Notes: a model not told the origin generated them from the letters alone. Shown: positions 8,286-16,199, counted from the first letter of the stretch. The stretch is DNA of 26,710 bases from Hyphomicrobiales bacterium (GCA_027058735.1 JALURZ010000125.1:3016-29725); one strand, 5' to 3'. Numbers and translations are program-made.

Positions 8286-8301
8286 TGGCACTAGCGTTGC
8301 T
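8286..8301 (+). promoter_or_regulatory. Sigma-54 (RpoN) -24/-12 promoter
   Basis: TGGCAC-TAGCG-TTGCT matches the RpoN consensus TGGCACR-N4-TTGCW with the exact GG-GC spacing; only the purine after the first block differs. Transcription would start near 8311. That leaves a 17-base leader holding GAAGGTGAAG as ribosome-binding site before the ATG at 8328, a consistent layout. An enhancer-binding activator would be required; I see no clear upstream site in 8116-8285. Confidence 0.7.
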
Positions 8302-8327
8302 GAAAAAAACACGAAGGTGAAGACGCA

Positions 8328-9155
8328 ATGGCTTCCAAACTGAACGTCAAGAAGGCGATGCGTGCGGTCGGGGGCGCGGCCTGCGCGGTGTCTCTCTCGG
8401 CCTTGCCGGCGGGTGCTTCCGAGCATTATGGACCGGCGCAATCGCTGTGCGCGGTTTCCGGGTTCAACGGCAAGCTGGAAGGGGCTGGCGGATTTATCGA
8501 CCAGCGCAGCGACGATGGCGGACGCGGTCATGCGCTGCTGTCACTGTCCGCGCCTCTGGGGTGCATGTTCGGCATGCAGGTTGACCTCGGCATCGGCGAT
8601 CTCGCCGGGTCGACGGCGGGCGGTGTCGCGGGCCATCTGTTCAAGCGCGACCCGCAAAGCTATCTGATTGGCGCCTATGGCCAGTGGGGCGCGGTTGGCG
8701 GTCAGGATGTCTGGCGCATCGGCGGGGAAGCTGAGCTTTATCGCGGCAATATATCGTATGAATTTCTCGCCGGCTTCGAAGATACCGACCGGACCAGTTC
8801 GGATGTGTTCGCGGCGTTGGATATTGCCTTTTACACGACCGACAACCTGCGGCTTTCGGCGGGCTATCGCCGTCTGATCAAGGTGGATGCGGCAGCCGTC
8901 GGCCTGGAATGGCAGCCGGGCGACCTCAATCTCGGCCTGCCTGTGTCGTTCTTCGTCAAGGGTGCTGTCGGCAGCAAGGGCTACGGCACGGCATATGGCG
9001 GCGTGCGGCTTTATTTCGGCGGCCCGCAGAAAAGCCTGATCCGCCGCCATCGCGAGGACGATCCGGGCGCCAAGGGCATATTCGATCTGTTGCAGGAAAA
9101 TATGGAGTCCGTCACCCCGGTCGTGCCGGTGGCGCCGCCGCCTAAGCAAAACTAA
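8328..9155 (+). CDS. Predicted outer-membrane beta-barrel protein, unknown function
   Basis: A 275-aa protein I do not recognise by name. Residues 1-30 form a Sec signal peptide (basic KLNVKKAMR, hydrophobic core, cleavage after SALPAGA). The mature part is rich in Gly, aromatic residues and short alternating strands such as YLIGAYGQWGAVG, SYEFLAGFED, LRLSAGYRRL and GYGTAYGGVRLYF, which suggests an outer-membrane beta-barrel of about 8-10 strands. Two Cys (in SLCAVSG and PLGCMFG) could pair. The C-terminus after residue 230 is a charged, then Pro-rich tail (PVVPVAPPPKQN), not the terminal aromatic strand of a classical porin. It stands alone, driven by a sigma-54 promoter, and converges on the PaaK-like gene. 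Confidence 0.75.
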   Translation: MASKLNVKKAMRAVGGAACAVSLSALPAGASEHYGPAQSLCAVSGFNGKLEGAGGFIDQRSDDGGRGHALLSLSAPLGCMFGMQVDLGIGDLAGSTAGGVAGHLFKRDPQSYLIGAYGQWGAVGGQDVWRIGGEAELYRGNISYEFLAGFEDTDRTSSDVFAALDIAFYTTDNLRLSAGYRRLIKVDAAAVGLEWQPGDLNLGLPVSFFVKGAVGSKGYGTAYGGVRLYFGGPQKSLIRRHREDDPGAKGIFDLLQENMESVTPVVPVAPPPKQN

Positions 9156-9208
9156 GAGTGCAAGCGTGACGTCGCCATGGTCGGCGGTTTGCCAAACGGA
9201 CATGCGCC

Positions 9209-10543
9209 TTATCGCCTGGGATTCGCGCTGACAAGGCTGGCGAATTTGCCGTCCGGCCCGGGGCCAAGAACGTCTGTTTCCGTTACATCGATTTTTACCC
9301 GCCTGGCCGCGCGAGCGCGCAGCGCCTTGAGGGCGCCGGGAATGTCCGGCTCGCCTGCTCCCGCCATGCGCATATAGACGAGTTCCAGCGTTCGTGCCGC
9401 TGTGTGCACAATGCGCCAGCGGCACTCCGGTAATGCGCCGTTCAGTGCGCGATGGAGGTCGGCGGGCGCATGCCAGTGGGCATCGATGCCAAGAGCGATG
9501 GCGTATTCCGGCCGCGAGATTTCGGGCTTCAATACCGGCAGCGCGCGCCCGCATGCACACGGCCCGCCCCACGCCGCGCGATCGCCCGGCTGATAGCGGA
9601 TGAGCGGGGCGGCGTAGTTGTAATATGGCGTCACCGTCACCCAGCCCTGCTGGCCGGGGGCGCAGGGCCGCGCGTCATCATCCAGTATCTCAACCAGGCA
9701 GATTTCAGAAAAAACGTGATGGCCCTCGCCGTCGGGACACTGGCCGGCGACCGCGCCACAGGCAGCGGTGGCATAAAAATCGATGATTTCCGGCCAGTGG
9801 CGCGCGCACAGGGTCCGCACATCGCCCGTGACCGCCTCGCCGGCGGACAATACACCGGCAACTTTCGGCGCCGATGCGCCCGTCTTGTCCAGATAATCGG
9901 CGAGCGCGATCAGATTGGATGGGGTGGTGGCGAGGTAGACCGGCGTATCGAAGGCGCCAAGCCACTCAAGCTGATGCCTGAAGGAGGCGAATAACGACAG
10001 TTTCACGATCCGCCCGCGTTCGGTTTCAGGCGTCCAGGGTTCACCCCAGTGGTCTGCATCCACATGGACGCCCTGACGCCGGCGCGGCTCGACCGGGAGC
10101 GCAAGGATCTGCGCCAGATCGCGCCGGTGATCGATTCCGTGCCAGGCGTGATGGCGCAGGATGGCGGCGCTCTCGGCGGTATCGGCCATGACGGTCTTGG
10201 GAACGCGCAAAGGGCTTGAGCCCAGGGTCTTGTCGATGCGTATGAGACCATGGGCCGCTGGAACCGCGCCGCACCGCAGATCGCCTTGCGCCTGGACAAA
10301 ATGATCGCGGCTCATGGGCTCGATGTCCTTCCAGCCGTCAAGATCGATCTCGCCGGCCGGCGCGATCACGGGGCTCAGACGGCCGGCATAAAACGGGCTG
10401 GCGGCGGCGTAGGTCAACAGCGCGCGCAACGTGTCGCGGCGTTGCCGCTCCAGAACATCGCGCGCGGCGAATTGCGAGGACATAAGGCTTTTCGTCATCC
10501 GCATGAGGGCGGCGGAATTATCTGTAGGATGCGCATCGGCCAT
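9209..10543 (-). CDS. PaaK/CapK-like adenylate-forming enzyme with degenerate core motifs
   Basis: About 444 aa, related to phenylacetate-CoA ligase (PaaK/CapK) family proteins. Family features present: an N-terminal helical segment, SAGEAVT (233-239), PLIRYQPGD (313-321, with the nucleotide-binding Asp), a GPCACGRALP cysteine segment (327-336) and a C-terminal Lys in GPDGK. Two core motifs are altered. The phosphate-binding loop, normally TSGSTGxPxxVPKT, reads TLGSSPLRVPKT (106-117), which is two residues shorter. The region that usually carries the acidic SSQEVG-type motif reads ATAACG (258-263) and lacks the Glu. The activity may therefore be changed or lost. ATG 10543 is taken as the start; ATG 10573 is also in frame. 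It diverges from the NeuD-like gene, hinting at joint acyl-group chemistry. Confidence 0.72.
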   Translation of the reverse strand: MADAHPTDNSAALMRMTKSLMSSQFAARDVLERQRRDTLRALLTYAAASPFYAGRLSPVIAPAGEIDLDGWKDIEPMSRDHFVQAQGDLRCGAVPAAHGLIRIDKTLGSSPLRVPKTVMADTAESAAILRHHAWHGIDHRRDLAQILALPVEPRRRQGVHVDADHWGEPWTPETERGRIVKLSLFASFRHQLEWLGAFDTPVYLATTPSNLIALADYLDKTGASAPKVAGVLSAGEAVTGDVRTLCARHWPEIIDFYATAACGAVAGQCPDGEGHHVFSEICLVEILDDDARPCAPGQQGWVTVTPYYNYAAPLIRYQPGDRAAWGGPCACGRALPVLKPEISRPEYAIALGIDAHWHAPADLHRALNGALPECRWRIVHTAARTLELVYMRMAGAGEPDIPGALKALRARAARRVKIDVTETDVLGPGPDGKFASLVSANPRR

Positions 10544-10592
10544 GGTGATCGTATAGTATTGCGCGCAAGGCATGATACCAAGGGGCATCGCC

Positions 10593-11264
10593 ATGGGGGA
10601 AACCAGCACGCAGCGGACGCTCGTCCTTTTTGGGGCGGATAATTCCTATGCGCCCGATATTTTTGACTCGGCGCGCCGGGCGGACTGGGATGTGGCCGCC
10701 GGCATTGCCACGGGCAATGGCGAGCGCGGCGTATCGGAAGTGCGCGTTGTTCTGCGCGAAGAGGAAATATCGCCCCTGCTGTGCGAAGCCCCCGTCCTGC
10801 CGGTCGCCATGGCGCCGGGGAAGCGAAAGAAGCAGGTTGAACGCCTTGGCGAACTGGGGTTCAGCCGGTTCGCCAGTGTGATTGACGCGACAAGCGTCAT
10901 ATCCCCCAGCGCCCATATCGGAGAGGGCTGTTATGTAAACGCCCTGTCCATTGTCGCCGCGCGGGGCGAACTGGGGGATTTCGTGTTCATCGGGCGCAAT
11001 TCGACGCTCGGCCATCACGCGCGCCTGGAAGACTACTGCACCCTGGGCCCCGGCGTGACCATCGCCTCGCACTGCCATCTCGACCGCGGCGTCATGGTCG
11101 GCGCGGGCGCAACGATCACGCCCAACCGCACCATCGGCGCCAATTCGGTCATTGCAGCGGGTGCCGTGGTCAGACGCGATGTGCCCGCGAACACTCTGGT
11201 GGCGGGACATCCCGCGCGGGTGTATCGAAAGAACATCGCCGGATATACGGATATCGGCGTCTAG
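10593..11264 (+). CDS. NeuD-like sugar O-acyltransferase with left-handed beta-helix
   Basis: A 223-aa acetyl/acyltransferase. The N-terminal ~80 residues form a Rossmann-like PglD_N-type domain beginning LVLFGADNS, where a nucleotide sugar may bind. From about residue 95 a hexapeptide-repeat region (ISPSAHIGEGCYV, GDFVFIGRNSTLGHHARLEDY, GVTIASHCHLDRGVMVGAGATI) folds as a left-handed beta-helix trimer, with the usual catalytic His in LGHHA. The end AAGAVVRRDVPANTLVAGHPARV is the standard acetyltransferase C-terminal signature. ATG 10593 is preferred over 10572 because AAGGGG lies seven bases before it. The acceptor sugar is unknown; surface polysaccharide modification is likely. The TAG stop lies inside the terminal CTAGAGC of the palindromic element that follows. 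Confidence 0.85.
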   Translation: MGETSTQRTLVLFGADNSYAPDIFDSARRADWDVAAGIATGNGERGVSEVRVVLREEEISPLLCEAPVLPVAMAPGKRKKQVERLGELGFSRFASVIDATSVISPSAHIGEGCYVNALSIVAARGELGDFVFIGRNSTLGHHARLEDYCTLGPGVTIASHCHLDRGVMVGAGATITPNRTIGANSVIAAGAVVRRDVPANTLVAGHPARVYRKNIAGYTDIGV

Positions 11265-11367
11265 AGCTTTTTCAGTAAAAGTGTGTGCACTTTTGCGCCC
11301 GGAAAATGCGGGAAAACAAAGATTAAGAGCATGTTCGGTGAACGGGCGTTCATCAAACACGCTCTAG
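11261..11367. repeat. 107-bp palindromic intergenic element (REP/MITE-like)
   Basis: The element is bounded by perfect 7-bp inverted ends, CTAGAGC (11261-11267) and GCTCTAG (11361-11367). Inside are a perfect hairpin AAAAGTG-TGTG-CACTTTT (11277-11294) and a larger imperfect one, two 20-base arms at 11325-11344 and 11347-11366 with 16 matches. The order CTAGAGC, a GTGCACTTTT-type hairpin, GGAAAATGCGGGAAAACAAA, then a GAGC...GCTC hairpin resembles dispersed intergenic palindromes I know from alphaproteobacterial genomes. No second copy is seen here. It may also end transcription from both converging genes. Confidence 0.65.
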
Positions 11368-11378
11368 GTCCGGCCCGC

Positions 11379-12398
11379 TCAGGCGGCGTGCGATCTGGCG
11401 CCTGCGCGCTGCGCGAACGCCGCCATCATGTCACGCGCATCGCGCAGGACGTCCGGCCCGGCGGATGCGCCACAGGCGTTCTCGCTCAAATAGCGCCGCC
11501 AGACCCGTGCGCCGGGCTGGCCGGCGAACAGGCCGAAGACATGTCTGGTGATGTGGTGCAGCCGGGTTCCTTGCGCGCATTCGCGCTGCGCATAGCCGAT
11601 CAGCCGATCAACGATGTCGAGGCGTGTGAAAGCGCCGGTTTCATCGCCGAAAATCCGCCGATCGACGTCCGCCAGCAGCCAGGGATTGCGATACGCGCCG
11701 CGCCCCAGCATCACGCCGTCAACGAACTCAAGATGGGCGTGCGCCTCATCCAGCGTGGCAATGCCGCCATTGAGAATGATGGTCAGGCCGGGCCAGTCGC
11801 GCTTCAGTCGGTAAACGCGCTCATGGTTGAGGGGCGGTAGCGTGCGGTTCTCATCCGGGCTCAGGCCATCCAGCCAGGCCTTGCGGGCATGAACGATCAC
11901 CGTTTCGACCCCGGCGCCGGCCACGGCCTCGACAAACCGGTCGAGCGAGGCCTCCCCGTCCTGATCGTCGATCCCGATCCGGCATTTGACGGTGACCGGA
12001 ACACCGACCGCTTCGCGCATCGCGCCAAGACATTCGGCCACCAGCCCCGGCTCGGCCATGAGCCGGGCGCCAAAGCGCCCCGATTGCACCCGTTCCGACG
12101 GGCAGCCGGCATTGAGGTTGATCTCGTCGAAACCGAAATCGCACCCCGCGCGCGCCGCGCGGGCGAGCAAATCAGGATCGCCGCCGCCGATCTGCAGCGC
12201 CACCGGCCGTTCGGCCGCATCGAACCGCAACAGGCGCGACTGATCGCCGTGGCAGATGGCGGCGGCCGTTACCATTTCGGTATACAGCCGCGTGCGCCCG
12301 GTCAACTGGCGATGAAACCAGCGGCAATGCCGGTCTGTCCAGTCCATCATCGGCGCAACGCTGAAACGCTGCGGGTTTTTCTGTTTCGGTTCGCTCAT
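11379..12398 (-). CDS. dusA: tRNA-dihydrouridine synthase A
   Basis: A 339-aa FMN enzyme that reduces uridines 20/20a in the tRNA D-loop using NADPH. The TIM-barrel start FSVAPMMDWTDRHCR is the DusA signature. NLNAGCPSERVQSGRFGA carries the catalytic Cys99 that protonates uracil C5. VKCRIGIDD, VHARKAWLDGLSP, LNGGI and MLGRGAYRNPW line the FMN phosphate site, and the C-terminal ~80 residues form the helical tRNA-binding domain. The length matches DusA. The frame is open to 12497, but ATG 12398 (MSEPKQKNPQRF) preceded by AGGAC gives the family's normal start. It converges on the NeuD-like gene across the palindromic element and diverges from the small lipoprotein gene. Confidence 0.94.
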   Translation of the reverse strand: MSEPKQKNPQRFSVAPMMDWTDRHCRWFHRQLTGRTRLYTEMVTAAAICHGDQSRLLRFDAAERPVALQIGGGDPDLLARAARAGCDFGFDEINLNAGCPSERVQSGRFGARLMAEPGLVAECLGAMREAVGVPVTVKCRIGIDDQDGEASLDRFVEAVAGAGVETVIVHARKAWLDGLSPDENRTLPPLNHERVYRLKRDWPGLTIILNGGIATLDEAHAHLEFVDGVMLGRGAYRNPWLLADVDRRIFGDETGAFTRLDIVDRLIGYAQRECAQGTRLHHITRHVFGLFAGQPGARVWRRYLSENACGASAGPDVLRDARDMMAAFAQRAGARSHAA

Positions 12399-12489
12399 GT
12401 CCTGGCGATGCGGCCGTCTCCCGGATTTCGCCTGCGAGCCTACATCCGCATTGGCGCGGTCGCAAACCCGTTTCAGGCGCCCTGACGCA

Positions 12490-12496
12490 TTAACCA
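12490..12496. promoter_or_regulatory. CtrA-like half site (TTAACCA)
   Basis: TTAACCA stands in the 199-bp gap between dusA and the lipoprotein gene. It equals one half of a CtrA site; the second half after seven bases is TTGC, only half matching. Weak on its own, listed because two better boxes occur in the window. Confidence 0.25.
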
Positions 12497-12534
12497 CGTT
12501 TTGCGGACCGGCGCGCGCCCCACGCCGGCTCGTC

Positions 12535-12564
12535 TTGTCCTCCGCCCCCCGCAGCCCCTATGAT
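12535..12564 (+). promoter_or_regulatory. Sigma-70-type promoter for the small lipoprotein gene
   Basis: TTGTCC (12535-12540) and TATGAT (12559-12564) are separated by 18 bases; they match TTGACA at 4/6 and TATAAT at 5/6. Transcription would begin near 12571, leaving about 27 bases with AACGGAG before the ATG at 12598. Confidence 0.5.
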
Positions 12565-12597
12565 GGGGCGCCATCCGCAAGAACGGAGCTTCGACAA

Positions 12598-13053
12598 ATG
12601 GGCCTTACCGGCCAGCGTTCCAGCCCCCCTGCACGCCTCGCGCCCGGCACGGCGCGGCGCACCGCTCTGGCCGGGGCATTCGTCGCGGTGCTGATACTGG
12701 CGGGCGCGGGGTGCGACCGGATCGACCGGCTCGCGTCGGGCTATGGCGGATCGCCCCGACCGCTCGTCAGCGTGGCGCAATTGCTCAAGACCTATCCTTC
12801 GGGCAGCCGCGAATTCACCGCCCAGGTGGAAGGTGCCGCGGCGCGCAAGCCGGCCATGGCGGGCGAGTTCGTCGAGGCCTCCCGCTTTGCCAATGAAATG
12901 CAGCAGGCCGGCATTGGCGCAGGCCTGGCCAATGCCGCGCAGAGTATCGAAGACAACAATCCCGGCGGTGCAAAGCAGATCCTCCAGGCCATCGCGCGCG
13001 CGCCGAAGGGCGTGCGCATCGCCTTTCTGGCAACCAGCTTCAATTCACGCTGA
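12598..13053 (+). CDS. Small predicted lipoprotein, unknown function
   Basis: A 151-aa protein I do not recognise. A basic N-terminal region (RRTALAG) precedes a hydrophobic core and the lipobox LAGAGC with Cys39, so it is probably a lipoprotein. The mature domain of about 110 residues is mostly helical in appearance, with Ala-rich segments (FVEASRFANEMQQAGIGAGLANAAQSIED, read in pieces) and no catalytic motif. The ATG at 12598 is the first after a good promoter and has CGGAG ahead of it; the frame is open further upstream but without signals. It ends 9 bases from the stop of the convergent dctM gene. Confidence 0.7.
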   Translation: MGLTGQRSSPPARLAPGTARRTALAGAFVAVLILAGAGCDRIDRLASGYGGSPRPLVSVAQLLKTYPSGSREFTAQVEGAAARKPAMAGEFVEASRFANEMQQAGIGAGLANAAQSIEDNNPGGAKQILQAIARAPKGVRIAFLATSFNSR

Positions 13054-13062
13054 AGCGTGTCT

Positions 13063-14352
13063 CTATCTGTAGAACAGTTTCGGCAGATACAGCGCGATAT
13101 CGGGATAGGCCAGCAGCAATCCGACCATGACGATCATCGCGATGACAAAGGGCAGCGCGCCGATACTGAGATCGTTGAAGTTGCCGCCACGGGTACGGAT
13201 GCCGTGCACCACGTAAAGATTGACACCGATCGGCGGTGTGATCAGCGCGGCTTCCATCAGCACGGTAACCAGAATGCCGAACCAGACCGGATCATACCCC
13301 AGATGCGCCACGATCGGGAACACCACCGGAATTGTGGTCAGCATCATGGACAGGGTTTCCATGAACATGCCGAGCAACAGATAAAACACGATGATGATCA
13401 GCATGGTCTGCAGCGGCGTCAGCCCGAGAGCCTCGATTGTCCGCAAAATTCCCTGGGTGATGCCAAGGGAACCGAGAATGAAATTGAGAAAGACCGCCGC
13501 CAGGATGATCAGCATGATCATCGAGGTCGTGCGCATGGTTCCCTCGAATGCCAGGCGCAGCATCGGCAACGACAACGAGCGGTTGACGGCCGCGATGCCA
13601 AGGGCAAACACAACCCCAAGCGAGGCGGCCTCGGTCGGCGTGGCGACGCCGGCATAGATCGACCCGACCACCGCGATGAACAGCAGGATCGGGGGCAGCA
13701 GATCCGGCAGGGAGCGGATGCGTTCGCCCCAGCTGGTCTCGACTTTCGATCCGCCCCACCCTTTCTTGACAATGCAGGCAAAGGCGATCACGGCCATGAA
13801 GATCGCGGCCAGAATGATGCCGGGCAGGATTCCGGCCAGATAGAGTTCCGGCACCGAACTGTCGGTCAGCAGCCCGTAGAGGATCAGGTTGATCGACGGC
13901 GGGATGAGTATGCCAAGGGTGCCGCCGGCGGCCAGCGAACCCAGAAACAGCGGTTCGTTGTAGTTTCGCTTCTCGATTTCGGGATAGGCGACCGTGCCGA
14001 CGGTCGCGGCGGTGGCGACGCTGGACCCCGACGAGGCGGCGAAAATCGCGCTTGAACCGATATTGGCGTGCATCAGACCGCCGGGCAGCCATGCGATCCA
14101 CTGTATGACCGCATTGTACATGCGTTGCGCGATGCCCGCGCGCAGCATGATCTCACCCAGCAGGATAAACATCGGGATCGCGACGAGGATGAATTCGATG
14201 CTCTGTTCCCAGATGAAATCACCGATCATCAGCGAGCGGCGCCCGCCCAGGAAAATCTCGTCGAGCGACAGGCTCAATATCCCGAGAACGGCGGCAATGG
14301 GTACCGCGGAGGCGACCAGCGCGATCAGGCCAACCAGTATGAAGACCGGCAT
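13063..14352 (-). CDS. dctM: TRAP transporter large permease DctM
   Basis: A 429-aa integral membrane protein with about 12 hydrophobic segments and the DctM-family texture: GSSAIFAASSGSSVATAATVG near residue 95, the GGTLGILIPPSINLILYG motif near 135, and the matching second half LILAAVFLNFILGSLGI plus ALITPPIGVNLYVV. It is the ion-coupled translocation subunit of a tripartite TRAP importer, normally sodium-driven, taking substrate from DctP. The ATG at 14352 has AAGGAGGA eight bases upstream and lies one base after the dctQ stop; the frame extends to 14385 without need. It is the last gene of the DUF1445-dctP-dctQ-dctM series and converges on the lipoprotein gene. Confidence 0.93.
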   Translation of the reverse strand: MPVFILVGLIALVASAVPIAAVLGILSLSLDEIFLGGRRSLMIGDFIWEQSIEFILVAIPMFILLGEIMLRAGIAQRMYNAVIQWIAWLPGGLMHANIGSSAIFAASSGSSVATAATVGTVAYPEIEKRNYNEPLFLGSLAAGGTLGILIPPSINLILYGLLTDSSVPELYLAGILPGIILAAIFMAVIAFACIVKKGWGGSKVETSWGERIRSLPDLLPPILLFIAVVGSIYAGVATPTEAASLGVVFALGIAAVNRSLSLPMLRLAFEGTMRTTSMIMLIILAAVFLNFILGSLGITQGILRTIEALGLTPLQTMLIIIVFYLLLGMFMETLSMMLTTIPVVFPIVAHLGYDPVWFGILVTVLMEAALITPPIGVNLYVVHGIRTRGGNFNDLSIGALPFVIAMIVMVGLLLAYPDIALYLPKLFYR

Positions 14353-14353
14353 A

Positions 14354-14971
14354 TCACCGATCCTCCTTCGAACCGGTGGAAACACCGTGGACGGTCATCG
14401 CCTCGGTGCCTTCTGTCTCCTGCGTCATTTCCTCTTCGATCGTACGCACCCCGGCGATCCGGGAAACGGTGGCCAGGTCGCGCCTGACGAGCGCAACGCC
14501 GGTGTAAACGGTGATGAACGCCAGCGTCAGCAAAAAGAACACCAATCCGCTCACCCAGAACAATTGCGGGATCCACAAGGGTGTCGCCAGCGTGGTCTGG
14601 GCCGTCGCGTTGTCGGCGACGGTCTCCTGAAACACCACGACCGCCTTGACAGTGAGAATGAAGACGTAAAACAGCAGCAGGAACATGCCGAAAAAATCCA
14701 GCACGCTCTGCTTCATGTGGCTCAGGTTGTTGTAGAGCGCATCGATCCTGATATTCGCCCGCTTCAACAGGCAGTAGGAATAGCCCCATGTGGTGGCGGC
14801 CGCGAATACATAGCCGGCGATTTCATCGGAGCCGCTCATGGTGACCGAAAAGACTTTTCGCGACAGCACATCGAGGGTTACCATGATCGCGGCGAGCAGC
14901 AGCGCGCCTCCCCCGACCCAGACCGAATAAACGGAGATCCTTTCGAGGCCTGAGTGAATCCGTTCAAACAT
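14354..14971 (-). CDS. dctQ: TRAP transporter small permease DctQ
   Basis: About 205 aa with four hydrophobic segments (roughly residues 15-35, 50-68, 92-115 and 135-160), the normal DctQ topology. LDVLSRKVF and SGSDEIAGYVFAAATTWGYSY are typical of the family. It bridges DctP and DctM in the inner membrane. The C-terminus has an unusually long hydrophilic, acidic tail (about 40 residues with EEEMTQETEGTE). I prefer ATG 14971, with GAGG seven bases upstream, over ATG 14983. A strong hairpin lies between dctP and this gene. Confidence 0.88.
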   Translation of the reverse strand: MFERIHSGLERISVYSVWVGGGALLLAAIMVTLDVLSRKVFSVTMSGSDEIAGYVFAAATTWGYSYCLLKRANIRIDALYNNLSHMKQSVLDFFGMFLLLFYVFILTVKAVVVFQETVADNATAQTTLATPLWIPQLFWVSGLVFFLLTLAFITVYTGVALVRRDLATVSRIAGVRTIEEEMTQETEGTEAMTVHGVSTGSKEDR

Positions 14972-14999
14972 GGCTCGCCTCATGATTTCGGGCAGGGAA

Positions 15000-15035
15000 A
15001 CAGCGGCGCGAAAACCATGGTTTCCGCGCCGCTGT
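15000..15035 (-). promoter_or_regulatory. Long intercistronic hairpin between dctP and dctQ
   Basis: An 11-bp perfect GC-rich stem (ACAGCGGCGCG with CGCGCCGCTGT) continues after one A-C mismatch into AAA/TTT pairs around CCATGG. It sits in the 87-bp gap after dctP, with no T-tract following on the minus strand, so it is not a classical full terminator. In solute-binding-protein operons such stems commonly protect the upstream mRNA or attenuate readthrough, so that the binding protein exceeds the permease; that role is inferred. Confidence 0.6.
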
Positions 15036-15058
15036 CTGTCAGGCGTTCACGGAAGCGC

Positions 15059-16126
15059 TTACGGCTTCGCCGTCATGCCGACAACCTTGCCGACGGTGGC
15101 GTTCCAGTCGTCAGCGCATTTCTGCCCGCACCGCTTCGCCCAGCGCGCAAGCACGACTTTTTCGGCGATTTCCTTGACCTTTTTCTGGTCTTCGGCGGAC
15201 GGTGTGATCGGCACCATGCCGCCGGGCTCGCCCTTGTCGCAGGGACCCGACGCGTTGCAGTCCATGCCCTTCTGGTCGAGCGACTGCTCGAACGCCCAGA
15301 CCGCATCTTCCATCTTCTTGGTTTCGGCCAGGATTATTTTTTGCGTTGCCTCATCGAGGCTGTTCCAGGTGTCCATGTTCATGGCCGTAAAGGTCGCCGC
15401 ATAACCGACGCGGATGCGGATATTGTGGGTCACAACCTGCCACCATTTCGCGTTATAGGCGGGCATCGTGCCGGTGATGCCGCAGTCCGCGACACCCTTT
15501 TGCAGCGCCGGAACGACTTCGGCGAACGCGATGGTGACGGCACTGGCGTTCAGCCCTTCGATGAAGTCGCCCAGGGTGCGGCTGTAGGTCCGGATTTTTT
15601 TGCCGGCCAGGGCGCTGAGCGGAATGGATTTGATGCTCTTGTCCTTGAAATTGCACCACAATTGCTGGCTGGGGAAGGTGTACATGTTGAGCAGCTTGGC
15701 ATTGTACTTGTCGGCCAGTTCGCGCGCGATGATGGGCCGGTAGGCGTTCACCGCCTTGCGATAGGTGTCGAAGTCCTGGACGACGCCGGCAAGATCGATG
15801 CCTTCGAGCGCCGGGCTCGCCTTGGCGCTGTAGGATGTCAGGGCGTGAACGACGTCATAGGCGCCCTTCTTCAGCCCGGCCATGACTTCGTATCCCTTCA
15901 GGCCGAGTTCGGTATACGGCTTGACGTTCGCCGTCAGCTTGCCACCGGATGCCTTCGGCAGGTCGGTGGTCCACAATTTGCTCTCGAACTGCTTGTAGTT
16001 TTCCAGAAACCCCCAGGTGCCGACGACTTCAAATTTTTTCGTCATTTGGGCGGCGGCCGGAACCGCGCTCAGGGCAAGCACCCCGATTGCAACCGCACCC
16101 GCCAGTGAAGATTTAAGTCTAGACAT
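15059..16126 (-). CDS. dctP: TRAP transporter substrate-binding protein DctP
   Basis: A 355-aa periplasmic binding protein. A Sec signal peptide (MSRLKSSLAGAVAIGVLALS...) is cleaved after AAA before QMTKKF. The DctP fold is indicated by PYTELGLKGYEVMAGLKKGAYDVVHA, LAGKKIRTYSR (the Arg that usually clamps a substrate carboxylate), the VVPALQKGVADCGITG segment and DTWNSLDEATQKII. The C-terminal part has four Cys (in MDCNASGPCDKG and KRCGQKCADDW), which could form two disulfides and are uncommon for DctP. AGGGAGAAG precedes the ATG. The ligand is likely an organic acid; the neighbours suggest an N-carbamoyl acid, 5-oxoproline-like acid or another ureido compound, but this is a guess. Confidence 0.92.
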   Translation of the reverse strand: MSRLKSSLAGAVAIGVLALSAVPAAAQMTKKFEVVGTWGFLENYKQFESKLWTTDLPKASGGKLTANVKPYTELGLKGYEVMAGLKKGAYDVVHALTSYSAKASPALEGIDLAGVVQDFDTYRKAVNAYRPIIARELADKYNAKLLNMYTFPSQQLWCNFKDKSIKSIPLSALAGKKIRTYSRTLGDFIEGLNASAVTIAFAEVVPALQKGVADCGITGTMPAYNAKWWQVVTHNIRIRVGYAATFTAMNMDTWNSLDEATQKIILAETKKMEDAVWAFEQSLDQKGMDCNASGPCDKGEPGGMVPITPSAEDQKKVKEIAEKVVLARWAKRCGQKCADDWNATVGKVVGMTAKP

Positions 16127-16199
16127 TCAACTTCTCCCTAGTTTGTGACAGGGGCCGAGGCTGCGTTGTGCATTCACCCCCAACTGCCCCGACTGTATG

